DNA of 33,539 bases, from contig NZ_JADDIX010000028.1 in the NCBI RefSeq assembly GCF_015070855.1, positions 16,796-50,334 on the forward strand. Direction: 5' to 3'. The notes under the pieces are model-generated. The model did not search any database, was not told where the DNA came from, and was given only the letters and a program-made list of their open reading frames with translations. How positions within the stretch are numbered: position 1 is the stretch's first letter; every line of letters starts with the position of its first letter. Made by a program: the position numbers and the translations under genes. Positions 8,065 to 16,453 of this stretch are shown piece after piece. The stretch is from Pseudomonas lopnurensis. GTDB lineage: Bacteria > Pseudomonadota > Gammaproteobacteria > Pseudomonadales > Pseudomonadaceae.

Positions 8065-8835
8065 TCAACGCATCACGATGCCACGCGCGGCCAGATAGGC
8101 CTTGGCCTCGGGCACGGTGTACTCGCCGAAGTGGAAGATGCTCGCCGCGAGTACCGCATCGGCCTTGCCTTCGAGGATGCCGTCGGCCAGGTGCTGCAGG
8201 TTGCCGACGCCGCCGGAAGCGATCACCGGGATGCACACCGACTCGCTGATGGCACGGGTGACGCCCAGGTCGTAGCCGCTCTTGACGCCGTCCTGGTCCA
8301 TGCTGGTGAGCAGGATTTCGCCGGCGCCGAGCGCTTCCATCCTCGATGCCCAGGCCACCGCATCCAGCCCGGTGGGCTTGCGCCCGCCGTGGGTGAAGAT
8401 TTCCCAGCGCGGCGTCTCGCCCGGCGCGGAAACCTTCTTCGCATCGATGGCGACGACGATGCACTGCGAGCCGAAGCGCTGCGCGGCCTCGCCGACGAAT
8501 TCCGGGTTGAACACCGCGGCGGTGTTGATCGAGACCTTGTCGGCGCCGGCGTTGAGCAGGTTGCGGATGTCCTGCACGCTGCGCACGCCACCGCCGACGG
8601 TGAGCGGGATGAACACCTGGCTGGCCATGCGCTCGACGGTATGCAGCGTGGTGTCGCGGTTGTCGACGCTGGCGGTGATATCGAGGAAGGTGATCTCGTC
8701 GGCGCCCTGCTCGTCGTAGCGGCGGGCGATCTCCACCGGGTCGCCGGCGTCGCGGATGTTCTCGAACTGGACGCCCTTGACCACGCGGCCGTTGTCCACG
8801 TCGAGGCAGGGGATGATGCGTTTGGCCAGGGCCAT
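8065..8835 (-). CDS. hisF: Imidazole glycerol phosphate synthase, cyclase subunit HisF
   Basis: A 256-residue (beta-alpha)8 barrel enzyme that uses ammonia from HisH to close the imidazole ring of histidine's precursor, releasing AICAR to purine synthesis. The first catalytic Asp lies in [15 protein letters not shown] (Asp11) and the second in [14 protein letters not shown] near residue 130. The two phosphate-binding ends GGGVRS and ASGGVGN are present. The ATG at 8835, with GGAG upstream, gives the family's exact usual length; a 13-codon extension upstream reads out of a repeat and was rejected. Last of the his genes in this window, separated from hisA by a family A repeat. Confidence 0.98.
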   Translation of the reverse strand: MALAKRIIPCLDVDNGRVVKGVQFENIRDAGDPVEIARRYDEQGADEITFLDITASVDNRDTTLHTVERMASQVFIPLTVGGGVRSVQDIRNLLNAGADKVSINTAAVFNPEFVGEAAQRFGSQCIVVAIDAKKVSAPGETPRWEIFTHGGRKPTGLDAVAWASRMEALGAGEILLTSMDQDGVKSGYDLGVTRAISESVCIPVIASGGVGNLQHLADGILEGKADAVLAASIFHFGEYTVPEAKAYLAARGIVMR

Positions 8836-8849
8836 GCTTTTTCTCCGAA

Positions 8850-8943
8850 AAGAGCTGCAAGCTGCAAGCCCCAAGCTTCAAGTAGAAGCCGAACTGTGCA
8901 GCGCTTTTATCTTGCGGCTTGGCACTTGCCGCTTGTGGCTGCC
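8850..8943. repeat. Family A repeat between hisA and hisF
   Basis: The left arm GAGCTGCAAGCTGCAAGCCC pairs imperfectly with the right arm CTTGCCGCTTGTGGCTGCC. The element fills the space between the hisA stop codon and the hisF ribosome binding site, so it would be transcribed as a long imperfect hairpin within the his messenger. Confidence 0.7.
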
Positions 8944-9687
8944 TTATTCGTCTTTGTACTTCAGGTCGCAGAGCGCCTGCGCTTCGGCCACGTCGAGGGT
9001 GCCCTCGTAGATCGCGCGGCCGGTGATGGCGCCGATGATGCCGGGGTTGTCAGTATCCAGCAGCTTCTGGATGTCGCCGATGTTGTGGATGCCGCCGGAG
9101 GCGATCACCGGGATGCGGCTGGCGTTGGCCAGGGCCACGGTGGCTTCGACGTTGCAGCCCTGCATCATGCCGTCCTTGGCGATGTCGGTGTAGACGATCG
9201 CCGAGACGCCATCGGCCTCGAAGCGGCGCGCCAGGTCCGTCGCCTGTACGCTGCTGACCTCGGCCCAGCCGTCGGTGGCGACGAAGCCGTCCTTGGCATC
9301 CAGGCCGACGATCACCTTGCCGGGGAAGGCGCGACAGGCTTCGCCGACGAACTCGGGCTGCTTGACCGCCTTGGTGCCGATGATCACGTAGCTGACCCCG
9401 GCGCGCACGTAGTGCTCGATGGTTTCCAGCGAACGGATGCCGCCGCCGATCTGGATCGGCAGCTCCGGATAGCGCCGGGCGATGGCGGTGACCACCTCGC
9501 CGTTGACCGGCTGGCCCTCGAAAGCGCCGTTGAGGTCGACCAGATGCAGGCGGCGGCAACCGGCCTGGACCCATTTGGCGGCCATCGCCACCGGGTCGTC
9601 GGAGAATACCGTGGCATCGTCCATCAGGCCCTGGCGCAGACGCACGCAGGCGCCGTCCTTGAGATCGATAGCGGGAATGATCAGCAT
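8944..9687 (-). CDS. hisA: ProFAR isomerase HisA
   Basis: A 247-residue (beta-alpha)8 barrel isomerase of histidine biosynthesis that converts ProFAR to PRFAR, the substrate of HisF/HisH. It starts [12 protein letters not shown] with the catalytic Asp8; the second catalytic Asp is in [13 protein letters not shown] near residue 130. Phosphate-binding turns GGGIRS and ASGGIHN are present. Length is standard. The ATG at 9687 is preceded by AGGA at good spacing. It is separated from hisH upstream and hisF downstream by near-matching family A repeats, unlike the tight hisB-hisH junction. Confidence 0.98.
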   Translation of the reverse strand: MLIIPAIDLKDGACVRLRQGLMDDATVFSDDPVAMAAKWVQAGCRRLHLVDLNGAFEGQPVNGEVVTAIARRYPELPIQIGGGIRSLETIEHYVRAGVSYVIIGTKAVKQPEFVGEACRAFPGKVIVGLDAKDGFVATDGWAEVSSVQATDLARRFEADGVSAIVYTDIAKDGMMQGCNVEATVALANASRIPVIASGGIHNIGDIQKLLDTDNPGIIGAITGRAIYEGTLDVAEAQALCDLKYKDE

Positions 9688-9706
9688 AGCTTTTTCCTAA
9701 CGTCAA

Positions 9707-9785
9707 AAGAGCTGCAAGCTGCAAGCCTCAAGCGGCAAGCCCACACGCACCAAACTTGTAGCTTGCCGCTTGAAGCTTGCGGCTC
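9707..9785. repeat. Family A repeat between hisH and hisA
   Basis: The left arm AAGAGCTGCAAGCTGCAAGC is the same sequence that opens the copy at 8850, and the right arm CTTGCCGCTTGAAGCTTGCG closes it. The right arm runs into the last bases of hisH. Confidence 0.7.
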
Positions 9786-10422
9786 ACCATCTACCATCCC
9801 AGGCGGCGAAGTTCTGCAGCAGTTGCAGGCCGTGGGTATGGCTCTTCTCGGGGTGGAACTGCACGGCGAAGCGCGAACCGTCGGCCAGCGCCGCGGCGAA
9901 GTCCTTGCCGTAGTGACCGCGCCCCACGACGTGGCGCGGATTGCCGGCCTCGACGTAGTAGCTGTGCACGAAGTAGAAACGGCCATTGTCGGGAATGGCG
10001 TGCCAGAGCGGATGGTCCACCGCCTGCCTGACCTCGTTCCAGCCCATGTGCGGCACCTTGAGGTGCTCGCCGTCCTCGTACAGGTCCTTGCCGAAGAAGC
10101 GCACCTGGCCGGGGAACAGGCCGATGCAGTCGACGCCGTCGTTCTCCTCGCTGCGCTCCATCAGTGCCTGCATGCCGACGCAGATGCCGAGGAACGGCCG
10201 GTCGACGCTGACCTCGCGGACCAGCTCGTCGAAGCCCAGCCGGCGGATCTCGGCCATGCAGTCGCGGATCGCGCCGACACCGGGGAACACCACCCGGTCG
10301 GCCTCGCGGATCACCTGGGCATCGCTGGTCACCAGCACCCTGCCGGCGCCGACGTGCTCGAGGGCCTTGGCCACCGAATGCAGGTTGCCCATGCCGTAGT
10401 CGATGACGGCGACGGTCTGCAT
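9784..10422 (-). CDS. hisH: Imidazole glycerol phosphate synthase, glutaminase subunit HisH
   Basis: A 212-residue class I glutamine amidotransferase that hydrolyses glutamine and passes ammonia to HisF. The nucleophile is Cys81 in [17 protein letters not shown], and the His-Glu pair is in [11 protein letters not shown] near residues 190-192. The oxyanion segment PGVGAIRD is at about 47-54. The ATG at 10422 shares one base with the hisB stop codon (TGATG), so hisB and hisH are translationally coupled. The longer open frame running back into hisB is a shadow. Confidence 0.98.
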   Translation of the reverse strand: MQTVAVIDYGMGNLHSVAKALEHVGAGRVLVTSDAQVIREADRVVFPGVGAIRDCMAEIRRLGFDELVREVSVDRPFLGICVGMQALMERSEENDGVDCIGLFPGQVRFFGKDLYEDGEHLKVPHMGWNEVRQAVDHPLWHAIPDNGRFYFVHSYYVEAGNPRHVVGRGHYGKDFAAALADGSRFAVQFHPEKSHTHGLQLLQNFAAWDGRW

Positions 10423-11015
10423 CACAGGCACCCTTTGGTCGACGGCATCTGCCCGGCCATGCGCGGATCGCGCTCGACCGCCATGCGCAGCGCGCGGCCG
10501 AAGGCCTTGAACACCGTCTCGATCTGGTGGTGAGTGTTGATGCCGCGCAGGTTGTCGATGTGCAGGGTGACCAGGGCATGGTTGACGAAGCCCTGGAAGA
10601 ATTCCTGGAACAGGTCGACATCGAACTTGCCGACCACCGCGCGGGTGTAGGGCACGTTCATGGTCAACCCCGGGCGGCCGGAGAAATCGATCACCACGCG
10701 CGACAGCGCTTCGTCCAGCGGCACATAGGAATGGCCGTAGCGGACGATGCCCTTCTTGTCGCCCAGGGCCTTGGCGAAGGCCTGGCCGAGGGTGATGCCG
10801 ACGTCTTCGACGGTGTGGTGGTCGTCGATGTGCAGGTCGCCGTTGCACTCGATATCCAGGTCGATCAGGCCGTGGCGGGCGATCTGGTCGAGCATGTGTT
10901 CGAGGAAGGGCACACCGATGGCGAAGCGCGCCTTGCCGGTGCCATCCAGGTTGATGGTGACCTTGACCTGGGTTTCCAGGGTGTTGCGCTCTACGCAAGC
11001 CGTACGTTCGGACAT
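10422..11015 (-). CDS. hisB: Imidazoleglycerol-phosphate dehydratase HisB
   Basis: A 197-residue monofunctional dehydratase of histidine biosynthesis, active as a manganese-containing oligomer. Metal-binding histidine motifs are visible: [25 protein letters not shown] and, in the C-terminal half, [13 protein letters not shown] and NTHHQIE. There is no N-terminal phosphatase domain of the enterobacterial bifunctional type. The ATG at 11015 has GGAG upstream and yields the normal length; a 42-codon extension was rejected. It is the first gene of hisB-hisH-hisA-hisF and is divergent from nasR. Confidence 0.98.
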   Translation of the reverse strand: MSERTACVERNTLETQVKVTINLDGTGKARFAIGVPFLEHMLDQIARHGLIDLDIECNGDLHIDDHHTVEDVGITLGQAFAKALGDKKGIVRYGHSYVPLDEALSRVVIDFSGRPGLTMNVPYTRAVVGKFDVDLFQEFFQGFVNHALVTLHIDNLRGINTHHQIETVFKAFGRALRMAVERDPRMAGQMPSTKGCL

Positions 11016-11051
11016 CAACAGCTCCGCTGATCGTGGGGCGAAAAGGGGCAT

Positions 11052-11057
11052 ATTATA
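11052..11057 (-). promoter_or_regulatory. Candidate -10 element of the hisBHAF promoter
   Basis: TATAAT on the minus strand, a perfect -10 hexamer, about 37 bases upstream of the hisB start. No good -35 is visible at 16-18 bases, so the promoter may be of the extended or activator-dependent type. Confidence 0.4.
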
Positions 11058-11094
11058 GGCGCAAACGCCGCAGCGGGGATACGCGCCGGGCGGC

Positions 11095-11110
11095 TGGACT
11101 GCATCTTGCA
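11095..11110 (+). promoter_or_regulatory. Candidate sigma-54 promoter of nasR
   Basis: TGGACTGCATCTTGCA has GG and GC dinucleotides with the exact 10-base spacing of a -24/-12 promoter and a perfect -12 TTGCA; the -24 half departs from TGGCAC after TGG. Transcription would start near 11121, about 35 bases before the nasR ATG. The much better match ahead of nrtA (12656) makes sigma-54 control of this locus plausible. Confidence 0.45.
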
Positions 11111-11120
11111 GGAACCGCCT

Positions 11121-11142
11121 CATTTGCCAACCATTTGCCAAC
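11121..11142 (+). repeat. Perfect 11-bp tandem duplication upstream of nasR
   Basis: CATTTGCCAAC occurs twice in direct succession, just before the AAGG ribosome binding site of nasR. Eleven bases is about one helical turn, so it could be a paired protein site or simply a slippage duplication in the 5' leader. Confidence 0.6.
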
Positions 11143-11155
11143 CAAGGTGCAGCGC

Positions 11156-12469
11156 ATGCACGGACGAAAAATGCCCGCCACCCTGCGCTTCATGCTGGCG
11201 GCGCGGCGTAGCGAACTGCTGGGCCTGGAAGACCTGGCGCGGACCTGCGAGCTGGTCACCCGCATCAGCCAGCTGGTGCACGCGCTGCAGAAGGAACGCG
11301 GCTACTCGAACATCTACCTGAGCGGCAACGCCGCGCACCAGCGCCAGCAGCTCGACCGCCTGAGCCTGGAAGCCGAGGCGCTGGAGCGCGCGGTGCGCCA
11401 GGACCTCGAACGCATCGACCTGGATGCCGTCAGCTCGGCGGACAAGACCCGGCTGTTCACCCGCATCGCCTATGCCCTGCACAGCCTCGACGAACTGCCG
11501 GCGCTGCGCCGGCGCATCCGCGAGCACGCCGTCGGCATGCAGGATGCCACCGCCACCCTGGTGCGGCTGATCGGCGGGCTGCTGGCCGTGGTGTTCGAGG
11601 CCGCCGACACCGCCGCCGACCCGGACATCACCCGCTGCCTGGTGGCGCTGTTCAACTTCATGCAGGGCAAGGAGCTGGCCGGCCAGGAACGCGCGTTGGG
11701 CGTCGCCGGCTTCGCCAGCGGCTATTTCCGCCGCGACATGCTCGAGCGCCTGGACCAGTTGCTGGAAGGCCAGCAACGCTGCTTCGCCACCTTCGACCGC
11801 TTCGCCAGCCCGCCGGCACAGGCGCTCTGGCAGACGCTGCGTGGCAGCGACATCGATGCCCAGGCCTGTCGCCTGCGCGACATCGCCCGGCGGACCCGGG
11901 AGGATGCCGGGGTCGATCCGCAGCTGTGCGAACTCTGGTTCGAGCTGCACACCCGGCGCATCGACGCGATGAAGGACGTCGAAACCCGCCTCGAGCTAGA
12001 TCTGCTGCAATGCTGCCGGCAGAGCATCGAGCGCATTCGCAGCGACCTGCACAGCCACCGCCGGCTGCTCGACGGCATCGCCGACATGCATGCCGCCGCC
12101 GAGCAGGCCAAGCTGTTCAGCGTGCAGACCAGCGACCTGGATGCGCCGCCGCAGGACGGCATGACCGCCATGGTCACACGCTCCATCCTGGAACTGCTGC
12201 AGACCCAGACCCTGCGCCTGCAGGGCCTGCACGAGGAACTGCAGGAAGCGCGGCAGGCACTGGAAGAACGCCGGCTGGTGGAGCGCGCCAAGCAACTGCT
12301 GATGCGCCAGCAGCGCCTCTCCGAAAGCGAGGCCTATGCCTGGTTGCGCCAGGCGGCGATGAACCAGGGCCTGCGCCTGGAGGAAGTCGCCCAGCGCCTG
12401 CTGGCCATCGACGGCACCCCGTCCGGCAACCCGACGACCCGCCCCGGCCGCACCCGACCAAAGCACTGA
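11156..12469 (+). CDS. nasR: Nitrate-sensing antitermination regulator NasR (NIT-ANTAR)
   Basis: A 437-residue cytoplasmic regulator that senses nitrate and nitrite through an N-terminal NIT domain (about residues 35-290, including the hallmark [20 protein letters not shown]) and binds RNA through a C-terminal ANTAR domain (about 370-425, [18 protein letters not shown] and [15 protein letters not shown]). In Klebsiella NasR prevents termination in the leader of the nitrate assimilation operon. Here a matching leader lies immediately downstream (12656-12776), so nrtABD is the expected target. I chose the ATG at 11156, which has AAGG 8 bases upstream; an in-frame extension of 41 codons starts with a non-conserved Arg-rich segment, and a second ATG lies five codons in. 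Confidence 0.93.
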   Translation: MHGRKMPATLRFMLAARRSELLGLEDLARTCELVTRISQLVHALQKERGYSNIYLSGNAAHQRQQLDRLSLEAEALERAVRQDLERIDLDAVSSADKTRLFTRIAYALHSLDELPALRRRIREHAVGMQDATATLVRLIGGLLAVVFEAADTAADPDITRCLVALFNFMQGKELAGQERALGVAGFASGYFRRDMLERLDQLLEGQQRCFATFDRFASPPAQALWQTLRGSDIDAQACRLRDIARRTREDAGVDPQLCELWFELHTRRIDAMKDVETRLELDLLQCCRQSIERIRSDLHSHRRLLDGIADMHAAAEQAKLFSVQTSDLDAPPQDGMTAMVTRSILELLQTQTLRLQGLHEELQEARQALEERRLVERAKQLLMRQQRLSESEAYAWLRQAAMNQGLRLEEVAQRLLAIDGTPSGNPTTRPGRTRPKH

Positions 12470-12473
12470 AAAC

Positions 12474-12499
12474 AGGCACGCCACACCGCCATCGTGCCT
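12474..12499. promoter_or_regulatory. Inverted repeat after the nasR stop
   Basis: AGGCACG and CGTGCCT are separated by 12 bases. It could be a weak transcript end for nasR (no T-run follows) or a protein-binding site upstream of the sigma-54 promoter. GCAC/GTGC half-sites recall NtrC sites, but the spacing is longer than the NtrC consensus. Confidence 0.3.
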
Positions 12500-12655
12500 C
12501 GCCTGCCCCGCAGATGTGCATCGCACCCGTCACCGTCGCCCACCCGAAGGGCATCCGCTACGCCATTCGCACATGCGGGCAAGTCATTGATTCGACAGCG
12601 CTCGCCGACAAGGCCTGCCTCCATTTGTGAATCATCCGGCGCCGCCTGAGCACTC

Positions 12656-12671
12656 TGGCACAGCTTTCGCT
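12656..12671 (+). promoter_or_regulatory. Sigma-54 promoter of nrtABD
   Basis: TGGCACAGCTTTCGCT: the -24 box TGGCAC is perfect and the -12 box TCGCT differs from TTGCT by one base; GG and GC are 10 bases apart as required. The expected start is near 12682, which places the first leader hairpin at the very 5' end of the messenger. This fits nitrogen-regulated (NtrC-dependent) expression. The remainder of the gene-free stretch 12470-12655 contains only the inverted repeat at 12474. Confidence 0.75.
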
Positions 12672-12684
12672 AAAGCCTGATCAG

Positions 12685-12732
12685 GACTGGCAATGCCGGT
12701 CTCCACAATTCCTCATCAGGACAACGGTGTCC
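12685..12732 (+). promoter_or_regulatory. ANTAR-type antiterminator leader RNA (two hairpins)
   Basis: Hairpin 1 (12685-12701) is GACTGGC-AAT-GCCGGTC with one T-G wobble. Hairpin 2 (12719-12732) is GGAC-AACGGT-GTCC: a six-base loop with A at position 1 and G at position 4, the hallmark of ANTAR targets. Hairpin 2 shares bases 12724-12732 with the 5' arm of the terminator at 12724-12776, so the two structures exclude one another. Hairpin 1 lacks an obvious hexaloop, so its role as the partner hairpin is inferred from position. Confidence 0.65.
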
Positions 12733-12776
12733 ACGCCCGCCGGCTCAGCCGGTTCGGCGTGACACCGTTTTTTTTC
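12724..12776 (+). terminator. Intrinsic leader terminator before nrtA
   Basis: The arm 12724-12737 pairs with 12756-12768 over 13 base pairs with a single bulged C, and an inner CCGGC-TCA-GCCGG stem extends it. Eight T residues follow (12768-12775). It ends only about 20 bases before the nrtA start codon, so it makes sense only as a conditional leader terminator that must be read through for expression. Confidence 0.85.
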
Positions 12777-12796
12777 GCCCCAAGGAAAAGCCGACC

Positions 12797-14113
12797 ATGA
12801 CCGACAAGCCGAGCAACGACGAACAAAACAGCCCATTGCAGGCCTCGCGCCGCAGCTTCCTCAAGCATTCGATCCTCGCCGCCAGTGGGGTCGCCCTGTT
12901 CGGCGGCATGCCACTGGGCATGCGCTCGGCCGCCTGGGCCGGCGGCGGCGATGTGGAAACCAGCAAGGCCAAGCTCGGCTTCATCGCCCTCACCGATGCC
13001 GCGCCGCTATTCGTCGCCGTCGAAAAGGGCTTCTTCGCCAAGTACGGCATGACCGACGTCGAGGTGCTCAAGCAAACCTCCTGGGGCACCACCCGCGACA
13101 ACCTGGTGCTGGGCGGCGCCCGCAACGGCATCGATGGGGCGCACATCCTTACCCCCATGCCCTACCAGCTCAGCATCGGCACCATCAACAACGGCCAGCC
13201 GGTGCCGATGAGCATCCTCGCCCGCCTCAACCTCAACGGCCAGGGCATCTCGCTGGGCAAGGAATACGCCGAGCTGAACATCGGCACCGATGCCAGCCCG
13301 CTGAAGGCCGCCTTCGCCGCCAAGTCCAAGGCCTCGGCTGCGGTGACCTTTCCCGGCGGCACCCATGACCTGTGGATGCGCTACTGGCTGGCCGCCGGCG
13401 GCATCGACCCGAACAGGGACGTTGCCACCATCGTCGTGCCGCCGCCACAGATGGTCGCCAACATGAAGGTCGGCAGCATGGACGCCTTCTGCGTCGGCGA
13501 GCCGTGGAACGCCCAGTTGATCAACCAGAACATCGGCTACTCGGCGATTACCACCGGCGAGCTGTGGGCCAACCACCCGGAAAAATCCCTGGCCCTGCGC
13601 AGCGCTTTCGTCGACGCCAACCCCAACGCCACCCGCGCCCTGCTGATGGCGGTGATGGAAGCGCAGATGTTCTGCGAAGACATGGCCAACAAGGCCGAAG
13701 TGGCGAAGATCTGTTCGTCCCGCCGCTGGATCAACGCCCCGGCCAAGGACATCGAGGCGCGCCTGAAAGGCAACTTCGACTACGGCAACGGCAAGCGGGT
13801 GGAGAACAGCCCGCACCCGATGCGCTTCTGGAACGAGCACGCCTCCTATCCGTTCCAGAGCCACGACCTCTGGTTCCTCACCGAGAACAAGCGCTGGGGC
13901 TATCTGCCGGCGGACCTCGACAGCCAGGCGCTGATCGCCACGGTCAACCGCGAGGACATCTGGCGCGCCGCCGCCGGCGAGCTGAACCTGCCGGCCGAGC
14001 TGATCCCGACCTCGACCTCCCGCGGCGTGGAGACCTTCTTCGACGGCAAGGTCTTCGACCCCGAGAATCCTCAAGCCTATCTCGACAGCCTGACCATCAA
14101 GGCCATGGCCTGA
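12797..14113 (+). CDS. nrtA: Nitrate ABC transporter substrate-binding protein
   Basis: A 438-residue exported binding protein of the NrtA/NasF (CmpA) family that captures nitrate for import. It starts with a twin-arginine signal (SRRSFLK at residues 18-24, hydrophobic stretch LAASGVALFGG, end near AAWA), so it is probably exported folded through Tat. The mature part begins KAKLGFIALTDAAPLFVAVEKGFF and carries VTFPGGTHDLWMRYWLAAGG and DAFCVGEPWNAQ, typical of this family. AAGGAAAAG precedes the ATG. First gene of nrtA-nrtB-nrtD, expressed from a sigma-54 promoter through the NasR-controlled leader. Confidence 0.94.
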   Translation: MTDKPSNDEQNSPLQASRRSFLKHSILAASGVALFGGMPLGMRSAAWAGGGDVETSKAKLGFIALTDAAPLFVAVEKGFFAKYGMTDVEVLKQTSWGTTRDNLVLGGARNGIDGAHILTPMPYQLSIGTINNGQPVPMSILARLNLNGQGISLGKEYAELNIGTDASPLKAAFAAKSKASAAVTFPGGTHDLWMRYWLAAGGIDPNRDVATIVVPPPQMVANMKVGSMDAFCVGEPWNAQLINQNIGYSAITTGELWANHPEKSLALRSAFVDANPNATRALLMAVMEAQMFCEDMANKAEVAKICSSRRWINAPAKDIEARLKGNFDYGNGKRVENSPHPMRFWNEHASYPFQSHDLWFLTENKRWGYLPADLDSQALIATVNREDIWRAAAGELNLPAELIPTSTSRGVETFFDGKVFDPENPQAYLDSLTIKAMA

Positions 14114-14141
14114 ACACCGCCCGCTCCGCGAGGAAACGCCC

Positions 14142-15011
14142 ATGAATGCCAATGTGAAATTCCAGCCCGCCACCGCCCAGCCGCTGCCGATCGCCGAGCC
14201 CTCCCGGCTCGCCGGCATCGCCCGGCGTTGCGGACAACGCATCGTGCAGCAGTTGCTGCCGCCCCTGGTGATCCTGCTGGTGCTGGGTGTGATCTGGGAG
14301 ATGCTCTGCTCCGGCGCCAACGCCGCGCTGCCGCCACCGTCGCAGGTGATCGCCGAGACCTGGGAGCTGATCGTCGACCCCTTCTACGACAACGGCGGCA
14401 ACGACGTCGGCCTGGCTTGGCAGCTGCTGGCCAGCCTCGAACGGGTCGCGGTCGGCTACCTGCTGGCGGTGGTCGCCGGCGTCGCCCTGGGCGTGCTGAT
14501 CGGCCAGTCGGACTGGGCCATGCGCGGCCTCGATCCGCTGTTCCAGGTGCTGCGCACGGTGCCGCCGCTGGCCTGGCTGCCGCTGTCGCTGGCCGGCTTC
14601 CAGGACAGCCATCCCTCGGCGCTGTTCGTCATCTTCATCACCGCGATCTGGCCGATCATCATCAATACCGCGGTGGGCATCCGCAACATCCCGCAGGACT
14701 ACCGCAACGTCGCCCAGGTGCTGCAGCTCAACGGCTTCGAGTATTTCAAGACCATCATGCTGCCGGCCGCCGCGCCCTACATCTTCACCGGCCTGCGCAT
14801 CGGCGTGGGCCTGTCCTGGCTGGCGATCATCGCCGCGGAAATGCTCATCGGCGGCGTCGGCATCGGCTTCTTCATCTGGGAGGCCTGGAACGCCTCGCGC
14901 ATCAGCGACATCATTCTCGCGCTCGTCTACATCGGCGTGGTCGGCTTCGTCCTCGACCGCCTGGTGGCCTTCGTCGGCCAGCGCATCACCCGCGGCATTC
15001 CGGCCAATTGA
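14142..15011 (+). CDS. nrtB: Nitrate ABC transporter permease
   Basis: A 289-residue inner-membrane permease with about six membrane segments, beginning near residue 40 (LLPPLVILLVLGVIW). The ATPase-contacting EAA-type loop is visible as NVAQVLQLNGFEYFKTIMLPAAAPYI-like sequence near residues 187-212, split here only for description. It belongs to the NrtB/SsuC/TauC permease family and is assigned to nitrate by its neighbours. AGGAAA precedes the ATG, 28 bases after nrtA. Confidence 0.93.
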   Translation: MNANVKFQPATAQPLPIAEPSRLAGIARRCGQRIVQQLLPPLVILLVLGVIWEMLCSGANAALPPPSQVIAETWELIVDPFYDNGGNDVGLAWQLLASLERVAVGYLLAVVAGVALGVLIGQSDWAMRGLDPLFQVLRTVPPLAWLPLSLAGFQDSHPSALFVIFITAIWPIIINTAVGIRNIPQDYRNVAQVLQLNGFEYFKTIMLPAAAPYIFTGLRIGVGLSWLAIIAAEMLIGGVGIGFFIWEAWNASRISDIILALVYIGVVGFVLDRLVAFVGQRITRGIPAN

Positions 15012-15022
15012 GGAGCGACACC

Positions 15023-15805
15023 ATGAGCTATCTCTCCATCGAACACCTGGACAAGAGCTTCGTACGCGGCAACCTGGCCTCGCAGGTGCTCAAGGACATC
15101 AACCTGGACATCGCCAGGGGCGAGTTCATCTCCATCATCGGCCACTCCGGCTGCGGCAAGTCGACGGTGCTGAATATCGTCGCCGGGCTGCTCGACCCCA
15201 GCCTCGGCGGGGTGATCCTCGACGGCAAGGAAGTCCGCGGCCCCGGGCCGGATCGCAGCATGGTGTTCCAGAACCATTCGCTGCTGCCCTGGCTGACCGT
15301 CTATGAGAACGTCGAGGTGGCGGTGAACAAGCTGTTCAAGCGCAGCATGAGCAAGCACGAGCGCCGCGACTGGATCGAGCACAACCTCGGCCTGGTGAAC
15401 ATGGGCCATGCGCTGAACAAGTACCCGCAGGAAATCTCCGGCGGCATGAAGCAGCGCGTCGGCATCGCCCGCGCGCTGGCGATGAAGCCCAAGGTGCTAC
15501 TGCTCGACGAGCCCTTCGGCGCACTCGACGCGCTGACCCGCGCGCACCTGCAGGACGAGGTGATGAGGATCCAGAAGGAGCTGGGCAACACCATGATGAT
15601 GATCACCCACGACGTCGACGAGGCGGTGCTCCTGTCCGACCGCATCGTGATGATGACCAACGGCCCCTCGGCGACCATCGGCGAAATCCTCGAGGTGAAG
15701 CTGCCGCGCCCGCGCGAGCGCATCGCCCTGGCCGACGACCCCGAGTACAACCACTACCGCCGCGCGGTGCTGAGCTTCCTGCACGAGCGTCACCGGCTGC
15801 AGTGA
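15023..15805 (+). CDS. nrtD: Nitrate ABC transporter ATP-binding protein
   Basis: A 260-residue cytoplasmic ABC ATPase that powers nitrate uptake with NrtA and NrtB. Walker A is GHSGCGKST (residues 40-48), Q-loop Gln82 in MVFQNHSLLPW, signature SGGMKQR (139-145), Walker B VLLLDEPFGALDA (158-170) and the H-loop in MMITHDVDEA. It has a single ATPase domain without the binding-protein-like extension of cyanobacterial NrtC, hence the name NrtD. AGGAG lies before the ATG, 11 bases after nrtB. No nitrate or nitrite reductase gene follows; the next gene is unrelated. Confidence 0.93.
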   Translation: MSYLSIEHLDKSFVRGNLASQVLKDINLDIARGEFISIIGHSGCGKSTVLNIVAGLLDPSLGGVILDGKEVRGPGPDRSMVFQNHSLLPWLTVYENVEVAVNKLFKRSMSKHERRDWIEHNLGLVNMGHALNKYPQEISGGMKQRVGIARALAMKPKVLLLDEPFGALDALTRAHLQDEVMRIQKELGNTMMMITHDVDEAVLLSDRIVMMTNGPSATIGEILEVKLPRPRERIALADDPEYNHYRRAVLSFLHERHRLQ

Positions 15806-15894
15806 GCGCAGCCGAGCCAGCACCGCCGCCCCGTGCGGCGACGGGTGTTCGCGGGTATCCTTGCGGCATTCCGCTCAGCCGTCGCAAGGTCAGC

Positions 15895-16293
15895 ATGCCC
15901 GTCTACGTCGAATCCATCACCCAGCCCAGCCCGCAGGATCGCAGCGACCTGGCGAAGATCTATGCCGATGCGCCCGCCTGGCTGCTGGCGCCCTACGCCA
16001 GCCCCGAGGCGCTGGTCGAGGCGGCCCTGGCCGATGGCAGCCTGATCGCCGGGCGCTTCAACGACCGCCTGCTCGGCGCCGCCCTGCTGCGGCGCGGCGA
16101 CACCAGCTGGCGCCTGTCGCACCTGTGCGTGCGCAAGCTCACGCGCCAGCGCGGCGTCGGCCGCCGCCTGCTGGAAGAAACCCAGCGCCTGGCTGGCGCG
16201 GCCGGCAAGCCGCTACGCCTGGCCGCGCCCGAAGGGCATCCGGAAGCCGGCACCCTGGCGGCACGAACCCATCTGCCGCTGGACCCGCTGTAG
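15895..16293 (+). CDS. panM: PanM/PanZ-like GNAT protein (aspartate decarboxylase maturation)
   Basis: A 132-residue GNAT-fold protein. SPQDRSDLAKIY near the N-terminus, RFNDRLLGAALLRR in the middle and LCVRKLTRQRGVGRRLLEET (the acetyl-CoA loop) closely follow the pattern of E. coli PanZ. PanZ binds acetyl-CoA and triggers self-cleavage of the PanD proenzyme, linking pantothenate synthesis to CoA supply; this role is inferred here from family resemblance. The ATG at 15895 has AAGG 6 bases upstream; a GTG overlapping the nrtD stop would add 31 residues that do not fit the family. It lies between nrtD and asmA with no functional link to nitrate uptake. Confidence 0.78.
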   Translation: MPVYVESITQPSPQDRSDLAKIYADAPAWLLAPYASPEALVEAALADGSLIAGRFNDRLLGAALLRRGDTSWRLSHLCVRKLTRQRGVGRRLLEETQRLAGAAGKPLRLAAPEGHPEAGTLAARTHLPLDPL

Positions 16294-16312
16294 ATACGAT
16301 GGCGGGCTGAAT

Positions 16313-16334
16313 GGTGGGCTGAAGCCCACCCTAC
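16313..16334. repeat. Family B short hairpin
   Basis: GGTGGGCT-GA-AGCCCACC (16313-16330) followed by CTAC. On the minus strand it reads GTAGGGTGGGCTTCAGCC, the same opening as the other family B copies. It lies 20 bases after the panM-like stop codon. Confidence 0.55.
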
Positions 16335-16453
16335 TGACCTGCTGGGTCCAACGCCACGACCTTGCACACCGGCAGGATCGCCTGCATGCCCCGCGCTTCG
16401 ACCTGTCGTGCGGAACCAGCACCTCGGACACCACTCCAACGCCGACCGCATTC

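Noticed and set aside
7828..10533. 901-codon plus-strand open frame across the his genes
   Set aside because: It covers hisF, hisA and hisH, which are unmistakable on the other strand, and is a GC-driven shadow.
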